From: Anaerococcus tetradius ATCC 35098
Lineage (GTDB): Bacteria > Bacillota > Clostridia > Tissierellales > Peptoniphilaceae
NCBI RefSeq assembly: GCF_000159095.1
Contig: NZ_GG666295.1
Coordinates: forward strand, 470,827-534,826
DNA length: 64,000 nucleotides
Direction of reading: 5' to 3'
How positions within the stretch are numbered: the stretch's first letter is position 1; each line of letters begins with the position of its first letter. A program made the translations under genes and the position numbers. This document shows positions 44,492-54,260 of this stretch, in pieces. The notes beneath the pieces were generated by a model. That model saw only the letters and a list, made by a program, of their open reading frames with translations. It was not told the DNA's origin and made no database searches.

Positions 44492-47130
44492 TATTTATCC
44501 TTGATTTCTTCGTAAGATGCCTTAGTTTTTTCTAGTAAGTCTTGGTAGGCTTTTAGTTTCTCACGTTCTTCGTTTACAACTGCTTCTGGTGCTTTTTCTA
44601 CGAAACCCTTGTTTGAAAGCTTACCGCTTGCTCTTTTTATTTCACCTTCTAGGCGTTTGATTTCATCTTTTAGTCTTTGTCTTTCTTTTTCGTAATCAAC
44701 TAATTCATCTAGGCTCATCAAAACTGAAAATTCATTGAAGACAAGTCTTACAAGGCCTTCTTCCTTGGTTGAATCATTAGCTTCTTTTGCCATAACACAA
44801 ACTTCGCTTGCACTAGCGAGATTTACAAATTGGTCTTTGATTTCTTCTATAAGAGAAATATTAGCCTTATCTTCTACAAGGATAGTTAACTTTTGTTTGG
44901 TCTTTGCAGGAACATTTAGGCTAGATCTTTGATTTCTTATGGAAGTAATAGCTTCTATTACTGAGTTTACGTTGTTTTCTTCGTTTACAAAGTTAAACTC
45001 TTCCTTAAATTCTGGCCAAGCTTCTACTATTAATAGGTCCTTCTTGTTTGGAAGGGATGCGTAAATTTCTTCTGTTATGAAAGGCATAAATGGATGAAGG
45101 AGAATTAGCATATTCTTTAAAACATAAAGAAGGACTTTCTTTACATTTTTCTTAGCTTCTTTGTCATCTCCGTAAAGTCTAATCTTGGCAAATTCTATAT
45201 ACCAATCGCAATATTCATTCCAGATGAAGTCCTCTATCCTATCTGCTGCAAGACCTATTTCGTATTTTTCGAGATTCTTAGTAACGTCAACTATAACGTC
45301 GTTAAGTCTTTTGAGTATCCACTTATCCTCAAGCTCTAGATTTTCTCCAGTAAATTCAAGATCATCCCCATCTTCGATATTCATTAGGACAAATCTTGAA
45401 GCATTCCACAATTTGTTAGCAAAGTTTCTGCTTGCAAGGATTCTCTTTTCATCATAACGCATATCATTTCCAGGGGAGTTACCTGTAATTAGGGTAAATC
45501 TTAGGGCATCTGCTCCATATTCATTTACTACATCAATTGGGTCTACTCCGTTTCCAAGAGATTTGCTCATCTTTCTACCTTGAGAATCTCTAATAAGACC
45601 TGTAAATAAGACATGGCTAAATGGAACTTCGCCTGTGTTATAAACTGATGAGAATATCATCCTTATTACCCAGAAGAAGATTATATCATAACCTGTTACG
45701 AGTATATCTGTTGGGAAGAAATAATCATATTCTTCATTTTCATTTGGCCAGCCTAGGGTTGCAAAAGGCCAGAGGGCTGATGAGAACCATGTATCTAGGG
45801 TATCTTCATCTTGGGTTACATGGATTCCATTAAGCATACCATTTTCATCTGGCTCATCTTCTGATACAATGACTTCTCCATCATCTGTATAGAAAACAGG
45901 AAGTCTGTGTCCCCACCACAATTGACGGGAAATTGTCCAGTCCCTAATATTATTTAGCCAGTTCATGTAGGTTTTTGATAAGCTATCAGGAATTAATTTA
46001 ACTTCTCCCTTGTCATAGGCTTCTATGCACATTTTTGCAAAGTCATCCATCTTAACAAACCATTGTTTAGAGATAAGAGGCTCAATTACAACATGGCTTC
46101 TTTCGGAAAAGCCGACAGCATGCTCGATTTCTTCGATTTTTACAAGTTGACCCAAATCTTCTAGGTCTTTTACCATTTCCTTACGAGCCTCGTAACGATC
46201 CATACCAGAATACTTGCCATATCCTTCTACTATGTGAGCTTTAGAATCTAATACTACACATTGACCCAGCTTGTGTCTTTCTCCTACTTCAAAGTCGTTA
46301 GGGTCGTGTGATGGAGTAATCTTAACGAGTCCTGTACCATATTCCATATCTACATAAGAATCCTCAATTAGGGGGATTTTCCTACCAACTAGGGGAAGAA
46401 TTAAATTCTTACCTATTTTATCTTTAAAACGTGGGTCTTCTGGATTGACTGCTACTGCCAAATCTCCTAGCATGGTTTCTGGTCTTGTTGTAGCTATTGT
46501 TACAAAGTCATCACTATCTTCGAAGAAGTATTTGATATACCATAAATGGCCAACTTGGTCTTCGTGATATACTTCAGCATCGGAGATTGCAGTTTCTGCC
46601 AAAGGATCCCAGTTTACTATCCTATCTCCCCTATAAATATAGCCATCGTCATACATTTTCTTGAAGACTTTCTTTACAGCTCTTGTAAGATTTTCATCCA
46701 TGGTAAAAGAATCGTGGTCCCAATCGCAAGATACACCGATCGTACGAAGTTGTTCCTTAATTCTTCCTCCATATTTATGAGTCCAATCCCAGGCTTCTTC
46801 CAAAAACCCTTCACGGCCGAGATCTTGTTTAGTTTTTCCTTCACCTGCAATCTTTTCAACTACCTTACTTTCGGTAGAAATAGAAGCGTGGTCTGTGCCA
46901 GGTATCCATAAGGCTTCAAAGCCAGCAAGTCTTTTATAACGAATTATAATATCTTGGATGGTATTGTTTAGGGCATGACCTAAGTGGAGGTAGCCTGTTA
47001 CATTTGGTGGTGGCATAACTATAGAAAAAGGCTTCTTGTCAGGATTAACTCTTGCTTTAAAATAACCGCCTTTTTCCCATTTTTCATATATTTCTTTTTC
47101 AAATTGACTTGGATTATATTTTGTATCCAT
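44491..47130 (-). CDS. valS: Valyl-tRNA synthetase
   Basis: A class Ia synthetase of 879 residues. The HIGH motif is HLGH (PPPNVTGYLHLGH) and the KMSKS loop is KMSKSLGNG. The editing domain has TTRPETMLGD. The anticodon domain and a C-terminal coiled coil (LDELVDYEKERQRLK to the end) complete the usual ValRS layout. The ATG at 47130 follows AAAGGAG; an upstream in-frame start at 47193 would lie inside the T-box terminator and is rejected. Expression is expected to rise when uncharged tRNA-Val accumulates. Confidence 0.97.
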   Translation of the reverse strand: MDTKYNPSQFEKEIYEKWEKGGYFKARVNPDKKPFSIVMPPPNVTGYLHLGHALNNTIQDIIIRYKRLAGFEALWIPGTDHASISTESKVVEKIAGEGKTKQDLGREGFLEEAWDWTHKYGGRIKEQLRTIGVSCDWDHDSFTMDENLTRAVKKVFKKMYDDGYIYRGDRIVNWDPLAETAISDAEVYHEDQVGHLWYIKYFFEDSDDFVTIATTRPETMLGDLAVAVNPEDPRFKDKIGKNLILPLVGRKIPLIEDSYVDMEYGTGLVKITPSHDPNDFEVGERHKLGQCVVLDSKAHIVEGYGKYSGMDRYEARKEMVKDLEDLGQLVKIEEIEHAVGFSERSHVVIEPLISKQWFVKMDDFAKMCIEAYDKGEVKLIPDSLSKTYMNWLNNIRDWTISRQLWWGHRLPVFYTDDGEVIVSEDEPDENGMLNGIHVTQDEDTLDTWFSSALWPFATLGWPNENEEYDYFFPTDILVTGYDIIFFWVIRMIFSSVYNTGEVPFSHVLFTGLIRDSQGRKMSKSLGNGVDPIDVVNEYGADALRFTLITGNSPGNDMRYDEKRILASRNFANKLWNASRFVLMNIEDGDDLEFTGENLELEDKWILKRLNDVIVDVTKNLEKYEIGLAADRIEDFIWNEYCDWYIEFAKIRLYGDDKEAKKNVKKVLLYVLKNMLILLHPFMPFITEEIYASLPNKKDLLIVEAWPEFKEEFNFVNEENNVNSVIEAITSIRNQRSSLNVPAKTKQKLTILVEDKANISLIEEIKDQFVNLASASEVCVMAKEANDSTKEEGLVRLVFNEFSVLMSLDELVDYEKERQRLKDEIKRLEGEIKRASGKLSNKGFVEKAPEAVVNEEREKLKAYQDLLEKTKASYEEIKDK

Positions 47131-47346
47131 AAAAAACTCCTTTAACAAATAAAAAAGGCGATAACGACATAGGACGAATGATCGCGTTACCACCTAATTT
47201 TCTTAAATAAGACTCTCTTTGCACAAATGCGTGCGACATGAAACATTTACAAAAGCAACCTTCAAAGCTTCATTCTAGAAATTTCCACCAAACATTTCCT
47301 CTCTGAAAGAAGTCCCCTTCTACTCCTCTTTTATTGTTTCTTTATT
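47131..47346 (-). ncRNA. T-box leader of valS
   Basis: On the minus strand the leader holds AGAGGAGTA and CAGAGAG/GGTGG features of stem I and the T-box AGGTGGTAACGCG (forward 47183-47195, a variant of AGGGTGGNACCGCG). The T-box is followed by a terminator: GCGAT pairs with ATCGC (forward 47158-47162 and 47181-47185) and six T follow (forward A 47151-47156). The T-box bases overlap the terminator 5' arm, as needed for the antiterminator switch. A GUU at 47257-47259 could be the valine specifier, but I am not sure of its placement. Confidence 0.88.
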
Positions 47347-47352
47347 GCCATT

Positions 47353-47380
47353 ATTATATTTTAATAAGAGCTTTTGTCAA
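47353..47380 (-). promoter_or_regulatory. valS promoter
   Basis: Perfect consensus TTGACA (forward 47375-47380) and TATAAT (forward 47353-47358) with a 16-base spacer on the minus strand, directly upstream of the T-box leader. Confidence 0.85.
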
Positions 47381-47525
47381 TTTAACTAAAAACTAATGAT
47401 AAGGATTTTAGCAAGTAAGTCCTCCTAGTAATTTACATATTATTTTATAAATTTGCACAATTACAAGTCTTTTCATGAGTATACTCCCTGTTTTTAAAGC
47501 TTTTATAAAAAAGTTATGGAAAAGT

Positions 47526-47554
47526 TTTCATATTAGAAAAAATTTGATATAATA
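47526..47554 (+). promoter_or_regulatory. Promoter of the PPDK regulator-ppdK operon
   Basis: TTTTCA (47526-47531) and TATAAT (47549-47554) with a 17-base spacer lie about 30 bases before the start. The 130 bases between this and the valS promoter show nothing else that I can name. Confidence 0.6.
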
Positions 47555-47586
47555 TAGCTAGGATCACGTAAAGGAGTGAAAATAAT

Positions 47587-48402
47587 TTGGACATTTATAT
47601 TATTTCAGATACAGCAGGTCTTGCTATATCAGAAATAGTCAATCTCTCTTTGAGCCAATTTGATTTTGATTGTAGGATTATAATCAAATCACAAATTAGA
47701 GATCTAGACAGACTTTCTGATATTTTATCTAGCATAGATACCAACAATATAATAATCTATCACTCTTTCCAAGATTCTAAGATGAGTGCTTATATTAAAA
47801 ATTTTACCCAAACCCATGAGATAGAGACAGTAGATCTTATGGCCTATTCTATCAACAAGCTCTCAAAGATATTTGATAAGAAGCCGATTGAACATCCAAA
47901 GTTTATTAATGCTTATGACTCAGAACATTTCAGACGTTTAGATGCCCTAGATTTTGCTATCAAATTCGATGACGGAGCTGACTTCAGGGGGTTAAAATTT
48001 TGTGATATAGCTATTATCGGAGTTTCCAGATCATCGAAGACTCCCCTATCTATGTATCTTGCTAGTAAGGGCTTTAGGGTATCAAATATACCGCTGATAG
48101 TGGATTCAAAGGCTCCTCGAGAGTTATTTGAAATCGATCCCAAGCGTATTATAGGCCTTACTATAGATAAGGATAGACTAAAGAGCATTAGAAATGAAAG
48201 GCTTAGATTTTTGAAATTATCCAACGATTCTATATATTCAAGCATGAAAAGGATTGAAGATGAGCTTGTATATGCAAACGATTTGATGAAAGATTTGGGC
48301 TGTTTTAGGATTGATGTTACTTACAGGTCAATTGAGGAAACTTCAGATATAATTATCAATTATCTGTACAAAAATAAGTTATTGGAAAGGAAAGGAAAAT
48401 GA
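47587..48402 (+). CDS. Pyruvate, phosphate dikinase regulatory protein
   Basis: A 271-residue DUF299-family bifunctional kinase/phosphorylase that inactivates PPDK with ADP and reactivates it with phosphate. It begins DIYIISDTAG. The P-loop is IIGVSRSSKTPLSMYLA and late motifs include GLTIDKDRL and RIDVTYRSIEETS. The start codon is TTG, preceded by AAAGGAG at 10 bases. Its stop overlaps the ppdK ATG as ATGA, so regulator and target are made together. Confidence 0.93.
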   Translation: MDIYIISDTAGLAISEIVNLSLSQFDFDCRIIIKSQIRDLDRLSDILSSIDTNNIIIYHSFQDSKMSAYIKNFTQTHEIETVDLMAYSINKLSKIFDKKPIEHPKFINAYDSEHFRRLDALDFAIKFDDGADFRGLKFCDIAIIGVSRSSKTPLSMYLASKGFRVSNIPLIVDSKAPRELFEIDPKRIIGLTIDKDRLKSIRNERLRFLKLSNDSIYSSMKRIEDELVYANDLMKDLGCFRIDVTYRSIEETSDIIINYLYKNKLLERKGK

Positions 48403-51029
48403 CAAACAAATACGTTTACAACTTTAATGAAGGTGACATGTCAATGAGAGCCCTCTTGGGCGGTAAGGGTGCAAACCTCGCAGAAATGACCAATCTTGGT
48501 ATTAGAGTACCTTACGGTTTTACAATTACTACTGAGGCTTGTACCAGATTTTACAAAGAAGATAAGAAACTTTGGGAAGATTTAAACAAAGAAGTTAGTG
48601 AACACATCAAAGACTTGGAAAAAGCAAACAACAAAACCTTTGGCTCAACAGAAGATCCACTCCTTGTTTCAGTTAGATCAGGAGCTCCTATCTCCATGCC
48701 TGGTATGATGGATACTATCCTAAATCTTGGCCTTAACGATGATGCTGTAATAGGGCTTGCTAAGAAGACTGATAACGAAAGATTTGCCTATGATTCTTAT
48801 AGACGTTTCATCCAAATGTTTTCTGACGTTGCTATGGAACTTGATAAAAATAATTTTGAAAAACTTCTTACAGCTAAAAAAGAAGCTAAGGGCGTTAAGC
48901 TTGATACAGAACTTGATGCAAATGACCTAAAAGAACTTGTTGAAGAATATAAGGCAAAATATAAAGAGCTAATGGGAGTTGACTTCCCTCAAGAACCTAG
49001 AAAACAACTTGATCTTGCAATCGCAGCTGTATTTAGATCTTGGGGTAATGAAAGAGCAATCCTATATAGAAAGCTAAACGATATAGACGATGCAATGGGT
49101 ACTGCAGTTAACGTTCAATCAATGGTATTTGGTAATATGGGAGATACTTCAGGAACTGGTGTAGCCTTTTCTAGAAACCCTGCTACAGGTGAGAATAAAC
49201 TATTTGGTGAATACCTAATCAATGCCCAAGGTGAAGACGTTGTTGCAGGTGTAAGGACTCCTCAAGAAATCCAAACCCTAGCTGATGCTATGCCAGAAGT
49301 ATATAAGGAATTCTTCGATACATCAGAAAAACTTGAAGCTCATTACAAAGATATGCAAGATATGGAATTTACTATCCAAGATGGTAAACTCTTCCTCCTT
49401 CAAACTAGAAATGGTAAGAGAACTGCCCAAGCTGCAGTACAAGTTGCAGTAGATTTAGTTAAGGAAGGCCTAATAGATGAGAAAGAAGCTGTACTAAGAG
49501 TTAATCCAAAAGACTTAGACGGTCTTCTCCACCCTACTTTTACAAAAGAAGCTGTAGAAAATAATAAGGCTGTAGCAAAGGGACTTGCTGCATCTCCTGG
49601 AGCTGCTGTTGGTAAGATAGCTTTCTCTGCCAAAGAAGCTGCAAAAAGAGCTGGTGAAGGCGAAGCAGTAATACTTGTTCGTGAAGAAACTTCCCCAGAA
49701 GACCTTGAGGGTATGGTAACAGCTAAGGGTATCCTAACAGCTCGTGGAGGAATGACAAGCCATGCTGCCGTAGTTGCAAGAGGTATGGGTAAATGCTGTG
49801 TTGCAGGTGCAGGTGAGCTTCACGTAGATGAATATGAACATACAGTAAGAATCGGTAATTTAGTCCTAACTGGTGAAGATGTCATCTCCATTGACGGATC
49901 AACAGGGGCAATATATGCTGGCGGTCTTGAAACTCAACCACCACAATTGCACGGTGCTTTCGGTACTTTTATGAGTTGGGTTGACAAATTTAGAGATATG
50001 AAGGTTAGAACAAACGCTGATACACCAAGGGATGTAGAGCATGCCCTAGATTTTGGTGCAGAAGGAATTGGTTTATGTAGAACTGAGCATATGTTCTTTA
50101 AAGAAGATAGAATCTTCCAAGTAAGAAAGATGATCCTAGCAAGCGATCTTGAAACTAGAGAATCTGCCCTAGAGAAAATTCTTCCTATGCAAGAAGATGA
50201 CTTCTATCAAATTTACTCACTTATGAAAGAAAGACCAGTTACAGTTAGACTTCTTGACCCACCTCTTCACGAATTCCTTCCAAAGGGTGAAAATGAAATA
50301 AAAGATCTCGCCCTTGAATTAAATATCCAACCAGCAAGAGTTAAGGAAAGAATAGCAGAACTTCAAGAAGTAAACCCAATGCTTGGTTTCAGAGGCCTAA
50401 GACTTGCAATCATCTATCCAGAAATAGCTAGGATGCAAGCTCGTGCAATAATCCAAGCTGCTATCCACTGCCATGAAGACGGAATTAATGTTGTTCCAGA
50501 AATCATGATTCCACTATCAAGCGATGTTGTGGAACTTTCAAGAGTAAAAGAAACTGTAAAAGAAGAAATAGAAAAAGTATTTGAAGAAAAAGGAAAGAAA
50601 ATCGACTACCTATTAGGTACTATGATAGAAATTCCTAGAGCTGCAATAACAGCAGACGAAATCGCAGAAGTAACAGACTTCTTCAGCTTCGGTACAAATG
50701 ACCTTACACAAATGACCTTTGGTCTATCAAGAGATGACGCAGGCAAGTTCTTGCCAGCCTATATTGATAAAGACATCTTCCAAAAAGATCCTTTCCAAGT
50801 TCTCGACCAAAAGGGTGTAGGCTTCCTAGTAGAACATGCCGTTAAAAATGGAAGAAAGGCAAATCCAAAACTTCATGTTGGTATCTGTGGTGAACACGGT
50901 GGTGAACCAAGCACAGTAAAATACCTATATGGTGTAGGTCTTGACTATGTTTCATGTTCTCCTTACAGAGTTCCAATTGCAAAACTTGCAGCAGCTCAAG
51001 CTTCAATTGAAAACCCAAGAAATAAATAA
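48399..51029 (+). CDS. ppdK: Pyruvate, phosphate dikinase
   Basis: PPDK interconverts pyruvate, ATP and Pi with PEP, AMP and PPi. The 876-residue length is standard. The N-terminal ATP-grasp domain has GGKGANLAEM and GMMDTILNLGLND. The central swivel histidine lies in GGMTSHAAVVARGMGKCCV, with the neighbouring threonine that the regulatory protein phosphorylates. The C-terminal PEP/pyruvate barrel has GLCRTEHMFF and FGTNDLTQMTFG. In anaerobes it often serves glycolysis. It ends at a terminator. Confidence 0.97.
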   Translation: MTNKYVYNFNEGDMSMRALLGGKGANLAEMTNLGIRVPYGFTITTEACTRFYKEDKKLWEDLNKEVSEHIKDLEKANNKTFGSTEDPLLVSVRSGAPISMPGMMDTILNLGLNDDAVIGLAKKTDNERFAYDSYRRFIQMFSDVAMELDKNNFEKLLTAKKEAKGVKLDTELDANDLKELVEEYKAKYKELMGVDFPQEPRKQLDLAIAAVFRSWGNERAILYRKLNDIDDAMGTAVNVQSMVFGNMGDTSGTGVAFSRNPATGENKLFGEYLINAQGEDVVAGVRTPQEIQTLADAMPEVYKEFFDTSEKLEAHYKDMQDMEFTIQDGKLFLLQTRNGKRTAQAAVQVAVDLVKEGLIDEKEAVLRVNPKDLDGLLHPTFTKEAVENNKAVAKGLAASPGAAVGKIAFSAKEAAKRAGEGEAVILVREETSPEDLEGMVTAKGILTARGGMTSHAAVVARGMGKCCVAGAGELHVDEYEHTVRIGNLVLTGEDVISIDGSTGAIYAGGLETQPPQLHGAFGTFMSWVDKFRDMKVRTNADTPRDVEHALDFGAEGIGLCRTEHMFFKEDRIFQVRKMILASDLETRESALEKILPMQEDDFYQIYSLMKERPVTVRLLDPPLHEFLPKGENEIKDLALELNIQPARVKERIAELQEVNPMLGFRGLRLAIIYPEIARMQARAIIQAAIHCHEDGINVVPEIMIPLSSDVVELSRVKETVKEEIEKVFEEKGKKIDYLLGTMIEIPRAAITADEIAEVTDFFSFGTNDLTQMTFGLSRDDAGKFLPAYIDKDIFQKDPFQVLDQKGVGFLVEHAVKNGRKANPKLHVGICGEHGGEPSTVKYLYGVGLDYVSCSPYRVPIAKLAAAQASIENPRNK

Positions 51030-51040
51030 TATATAAGCTT

Positions 51041-51070
51041 AGACCTGGGCTAAAGCCTGGGTCTATTTTT
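51041..51070 (+). terminator. Intrinsic terminator after ppdK
   Basis: An 11-bp stem with two G-U pairs (51041-51051 with 51054-51064) and a very tight 2-base loop is followed by ATTTTTAT. Confidence 0.7.
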
Positions 51071-51232
51071 ATAGATAAAATTTCTCATAAAAATGTTCAT
51101 GTCATCTAAACTTCACTTATCATTGCCAATATTTCCCTTTAGATTTTATTGCTGCACAGTAAATAAATGTTTATTAACTATCCTAGCTGGGTAAAATAAA
51201 GAAGGTAATGATAGAAAATAAAGGAGTTACTA

Positions 51233-52705
51233 ATGAGTATTAAAGATAGATACGAATTATATATAAATGGAGAATGGGTAAAACCAACATCAGGCGAGTA
51301 TCTTGATGCCATTAACCCAGCTAACGGAGAAAAAATCTCAGAGTTTGCTACAGCAAATAATGAAGATGTAGATAAGGCTATTGAAGCTGCCAGATTATGT
51401 TTTGAAGGCGAATATGGATCATGGTCTAAGGAAGAAAGAGCCAAGCTTTTATTCAATTTAGCAGATAGGATTGAAGAAAATCTTGATTATCTAGCAGAAA
51501 TTGAAAGTATGGATAATGGTAAGGCTATTAGAGAAACAAAGACTGTTGACCTTCCTTGGGTAGTAGATCACTTTAGGTATTTCGCTTCTTTGATAAGATG
51601 TGATGAGGATGAGATTTCAAAACTCCAAGGAAGATTTATTTCAATTAGAAAAAGAGAGCCTCTTGGGGTTGTAGGTCAAATGATTCCTTGGAACTTCCCT
51701 CTCCTAATGGCAGCTTGGAAACTGGCTCCAGCCATAGCTGGTGGAAACACCATTGTCATCTCCCCTTCATCAAACACATCTATAGGACTTTTGGAGATGA
51801 TTAGAATAATTGAAGACCTTCTTCCAAAGGGCCTTATCAATGTAGTAAGTGGTAAGGGTTCAAAAACTGGAGAATACCTCCAACATCACAAGGGCTTAGA
51901 TAAGCTTGCCTTTACAGGCTCAACTAGTGTAGGTCGCCATATAGGTATTTCTGCCGCAGAAAATCTCATCCCTTCTACCCTAGAGCTAGGTGGCAAGTCT
52001 GCTCACATTATCTTTGATGATTGTGATATCGAAAAGGCCCTAGAGGGTGCCCAAGTTGGTATTTTATTTAACCAAGGTGAGGTTTGCTCAGCAGGTTCAA
52101 GGCTTTTCATCCAAGAAAGTATCTATGATGAATTTGTAGACAAGTTAGTAAAAGCTTTCGAGAAGGTAAAAGTCGGAGATCCCCTTGACCCATCAACACA
52201 AATGGGAGCTTTAAGAGATGAAAAAAGAATTCCTGTAATTCAATCCTTCGTAGATAAGGCTGTTGAAGCTGGCGGAAAAATCCTAACTGGAGGCAAAAGG
52301 CTTACAGAAAATGGCCTTGATAAGGGTGCCTTCTATGCTCCTACAATCCTTGCTGATGTTTCCGAAGATAACGAAGCCTACAAAGAAGAAATTTTTGGAC
52401 CAGTTGTTATAATAAAGAAATTTAAGGATGAAGATGATGTAATAAGAATGGCAAATGACTCCCACTACGGTCTAGGCGGAGGAATTTATTCTAATGATAT
52501 GTATAGGATAATGAAAGTCTCAAACGCTCTTCAAACAGGAAGGATTTGGGTTAACACATACAACCAATTCCCAGCAGGTGCCCCATTCGGTGGCTATAAG
52601 GATTCTGGTATAGGTAGGGAAACTGATAAACTAGCCCTTGACGCTTATAGTCAAGTTAAAAATATAATAATAGACTCTTCAAAAGATAAGTTAGGTTTTT
52701 ATTAA
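51233..52705 (+). CDS. Aldehyde dehydrogenase
   Basis: A 490-residue NAD(P)-dependent aldehyde dehydrogenase. It has LYINGEWVKP near the start, PWNFPLLMAAWKLAPA, FTGSTSVGRHIG, the general base in LELGGKSAHI and the catalytic cysteine in FNQGEVCSAGSR. The overall sequence resembles class 1/2 or betaine-aldehyde-type enzymes, but the substrate is unclear. It has an AAAGGAG site and is monocistronic. The 160 bases upstream are AT-rich with an imperfect palindrome near 51161-51180 and no clear promoter. Confidence 0.93.
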   Translation: MSIKDRYELYINGEWVKPTSGEYLDAINPANGEKISEFATANNEDVDKAIEAARLCFEGEYGSWSKEERAKLLFNLADRIEENLDYLAEIESMDNGKAIRETKTVDLPWVVDHFRYFASLIRCDEDEISKLQGRFISIRKREPLGVVGQMIPWNFPLLMAAWKLAPAIAGGNTIVISPSSNTSIGLLEMIRIIEDLLPKGLINVVSGKGSKTGEYLQHHKGLDKLAFTGSTSVGRHIGISAAENLIPSTLELGGKSAHIIFDDCDIEKALEGAQVGILFNQGEVCSAGSRLFIQESIYDEFVDKLVKAFEKVKVGDPLDPSTQMGALRDEKRIPVIQSFVDKAVEAGGKILTGGKRLTENGLDKGAFYAPTILADVSEDNEAYKEEIFGPVVIIKKFKDEDDVIRMANDSHYGLGGGIYSNDMYRIMKVSNALQTGRIWVNTYNQFPAGAPFGGYKDSGIGRETDKLALDAYSQVKNIIIDSSKDKLGFY

Positions 52706-52722
52706 AATGAAAGCTCTAAGCA

Positions 52723-52757
52723 AAAATAGCTAGCGGCACGAAGCTGCTAGCTATTTT
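52723..52757. terminator. Bidirectional intrinsic terminator
   Basis: A 15-bp stem with one G-U pair (52723-52737 with 52743-52757) and a 5-base loop has A on one side and T on the other. It lies between the convergent aldehyde dehydrogenase and NSS transporter genes and fits both. Confidence 0.75.
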
Positions 52758-52773
52758 GAATTAAAACTTATTT

Positions 52774-54078
52774 TTAGAAAGAAACCTTAAATATCAAGGC
52801 AATCAAGCATAGAATTATTGCTATTGGTGTGTAGATGTATTTTCCTACCTTATACCAATTATCTCCATATTTTTTGCTTGCGCCAAGGTTAATTTCTCCT
52901 ACGAGCTTATCTTTTGCCAAGATGTAAAACCAAGTTACAGCTCCTATAGATGCTCCTATTGGGATGATGTATATTGAAATGATGTCCATAAATGGACCCC
53001 ATTGACTAATCATTTCCATATTTACCCCAATACCAAATACAAATATTCCAATTACAATCAAGGCGATATTTCTCTTAATCTTTGGGTATCTGTACATTAA
53101 TGACTCTGCTACAACCTCAAACATATTTTGAAGTGATGAGATACCTGCAAGGATTACTGCTAAGTATAAAATAATAGCAAAAAGTCTACCCAAGAACATA
53201 TCTTGTAAGATTTTTGGCAAGACTTGAAATAAGAGTCCAGGACCACCTGCTTGATCCATTTTGTAAACCATTATAGCTGGAATTATAACACATGAAGCAA
53301 GTAGGGCTGCTATTGTATCGAGTAAACCTGTTGTCTTTGATGAAGATACAATATCCTCATCTTTGTTTAGGTAGGCCCCACAAACTATCATTCCTGATCC
53401 TGTTACAGAAAGAGAGAAAAAGGCTTGACCCATAGCTTGAACAACAGTGTTTATATTCAAGGCTTGGCTATCAAATCTAAACATGTACTTGTAACCTTCC
53501 AAGGAACCTTCAAGACTAAGTATCTTTATAGCTAGGACTACAAAAAGTATAAAGAATGTTGGCATCATAAATTTGTTAGACTTCTCGATTGTGCTTGCCC
53601 CACCTATACAAGTTATTAAAGTTATAGCTATTACAAAAAAGTGGAAGAATACAACCGAGTATGATTTTTGGGAAAAGCTATCAAACCATGTGCTTGTATC
53701 CGCAAGCATCAACTCTCCAGTAAGTGAATCGAAAAGAGCCTTGCATACATAAGAAACTATTACAGCATAGCCAACTGCTATTAGCAAAGATCCCAAAAGA
53801 GGAATAAAGCCTATGTATTTTCCTATAACTGTATCTTTATTTTTACTCTTAAATGATTTATAGTAGGCCCCAAGGGTTCCAGTACCAGCAAGCCTACCAA
53901 CAGCAAACTCACTAGACAGACCCACATAAGAAAATATTACTATAAAGACCAAATATGATAGTAAAAATACTAGTCCACCTTGTTGGAACTTGTATGGAAA
54001 GCCCCAGACGTTCGCCATACCGACAGCAGAACCAACTGCCGTCAAAATAAAACCAATTTTCGAATTAAATTTATTCAT
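52774..54078 (-). CDS. Sodium-dependent NSS-family transporter (copy 1)
   Basis: A 434-residue transporter with about eleven membrane segments. It has GFILTAVGSAVGMANVWGFPYKFQ in the first segment (LeuT-type sodium and substrate site), SVTGSGMIVCGAYL and a C-terminus shared with copy 2. Family substrates are amino acids, often Trp, Tyr or Leu. It is about two-thirds identical by eye to the gene at 54442, so the pair arose by duplication. It has its own promoter and a leader hairpin. Confidence 0.92.
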   Translation of the reverse strand: MNKFNSKIGFILTAVGSAVGMANVWGFPYKFQQGGLVFLLSYLVFIVIFSYVGLSSEFAVGRLAGTGTLGAYYKSFKSKNKDTVIGKYIGFIPLLGSLLIAVGYAVIVSYVCKALFDSLTGELMLADTSTWFDSFSQKSYSVVFFHFFVIAITLITCIGGASTIEKSNKFMMPTFFILFVVLAIKILSLEGSLEGYKYMFRFDSQALNINTVVQAMGQAFFSLSVTGSGMIVCGAYLNKDEDIVSSSKTTGLLDTIAALLASCVIIPAIMVYKMDQAGGPGLLFQVLPKILQDMFLGRLFAIILYLAVILAGISSLQNMFEVVAESLMYRYPKIKRNIALIVIGIFVFGIGVNMEMISQWGPFMDIISIYIIPIGASIGAVTWFYILAKDKLVGEINLGASKKYGDNWYKVGKYIYTPIAIILCLIALIFKVSF

Positions 54079-54091
54079 AATTACTCCTTGA

Positions 54092-54118
54092 GCTTTAAAA
54101 AGTTTGTCACTTTAAAGC
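54092..54118 (-). promoter_or_regulatory. Leader hairpin before NSS copy 1
   Basis: A perfect 8-bp inverted repeat (gctttaaa 54092-54099 with tttaaagc 54111-54118) with an 11-base loop lies just upstream of the AAGGAG site of this gene. It would form in the 5' leader or could be an operator near the start of transcription. Confidence 0.45.
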
Positions 54119-54126
54119 ATGTTAGT

Positions 54127-54154
54127 ATTATATCGCAAACTTTAAATAAGTAAA
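54127..54154 (-). promoter_or_regulatory. Promoter of NSS copy 1
   Basis: A TATAAT -10 (forward 54127-54132) with TTTACT 16 bases upstream on the minus strand. The rest of 54155-54260 is AT-rich, with no gene seen. Confidence 0.5.
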
Positions 54155-54260
54155 GTCTTTATTAAAAAAATTTTTATAAGTTTTTTTCTAAAAGCTAGCT
54201 AAAGCTTCTAATCAAGCCACCTTATACTTTTTTTATTTACCCAGATTTAAGATTTTATAT

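Noticed and set aside
47131-47193. Longer valS start at 47193
   Set aside because: The extension would be encoded by the T-box terminator hairpin and has no homology to ValRS; the ATG at 47130 has a strong site.
51161-51180. Rex-type operator before the aldehyde dehydrogenase
   Set aside because: The near-palindrome (gtaaataaa / tttattaac) has a mismatch and lacks the TTGTGA or TTGTTAA core.
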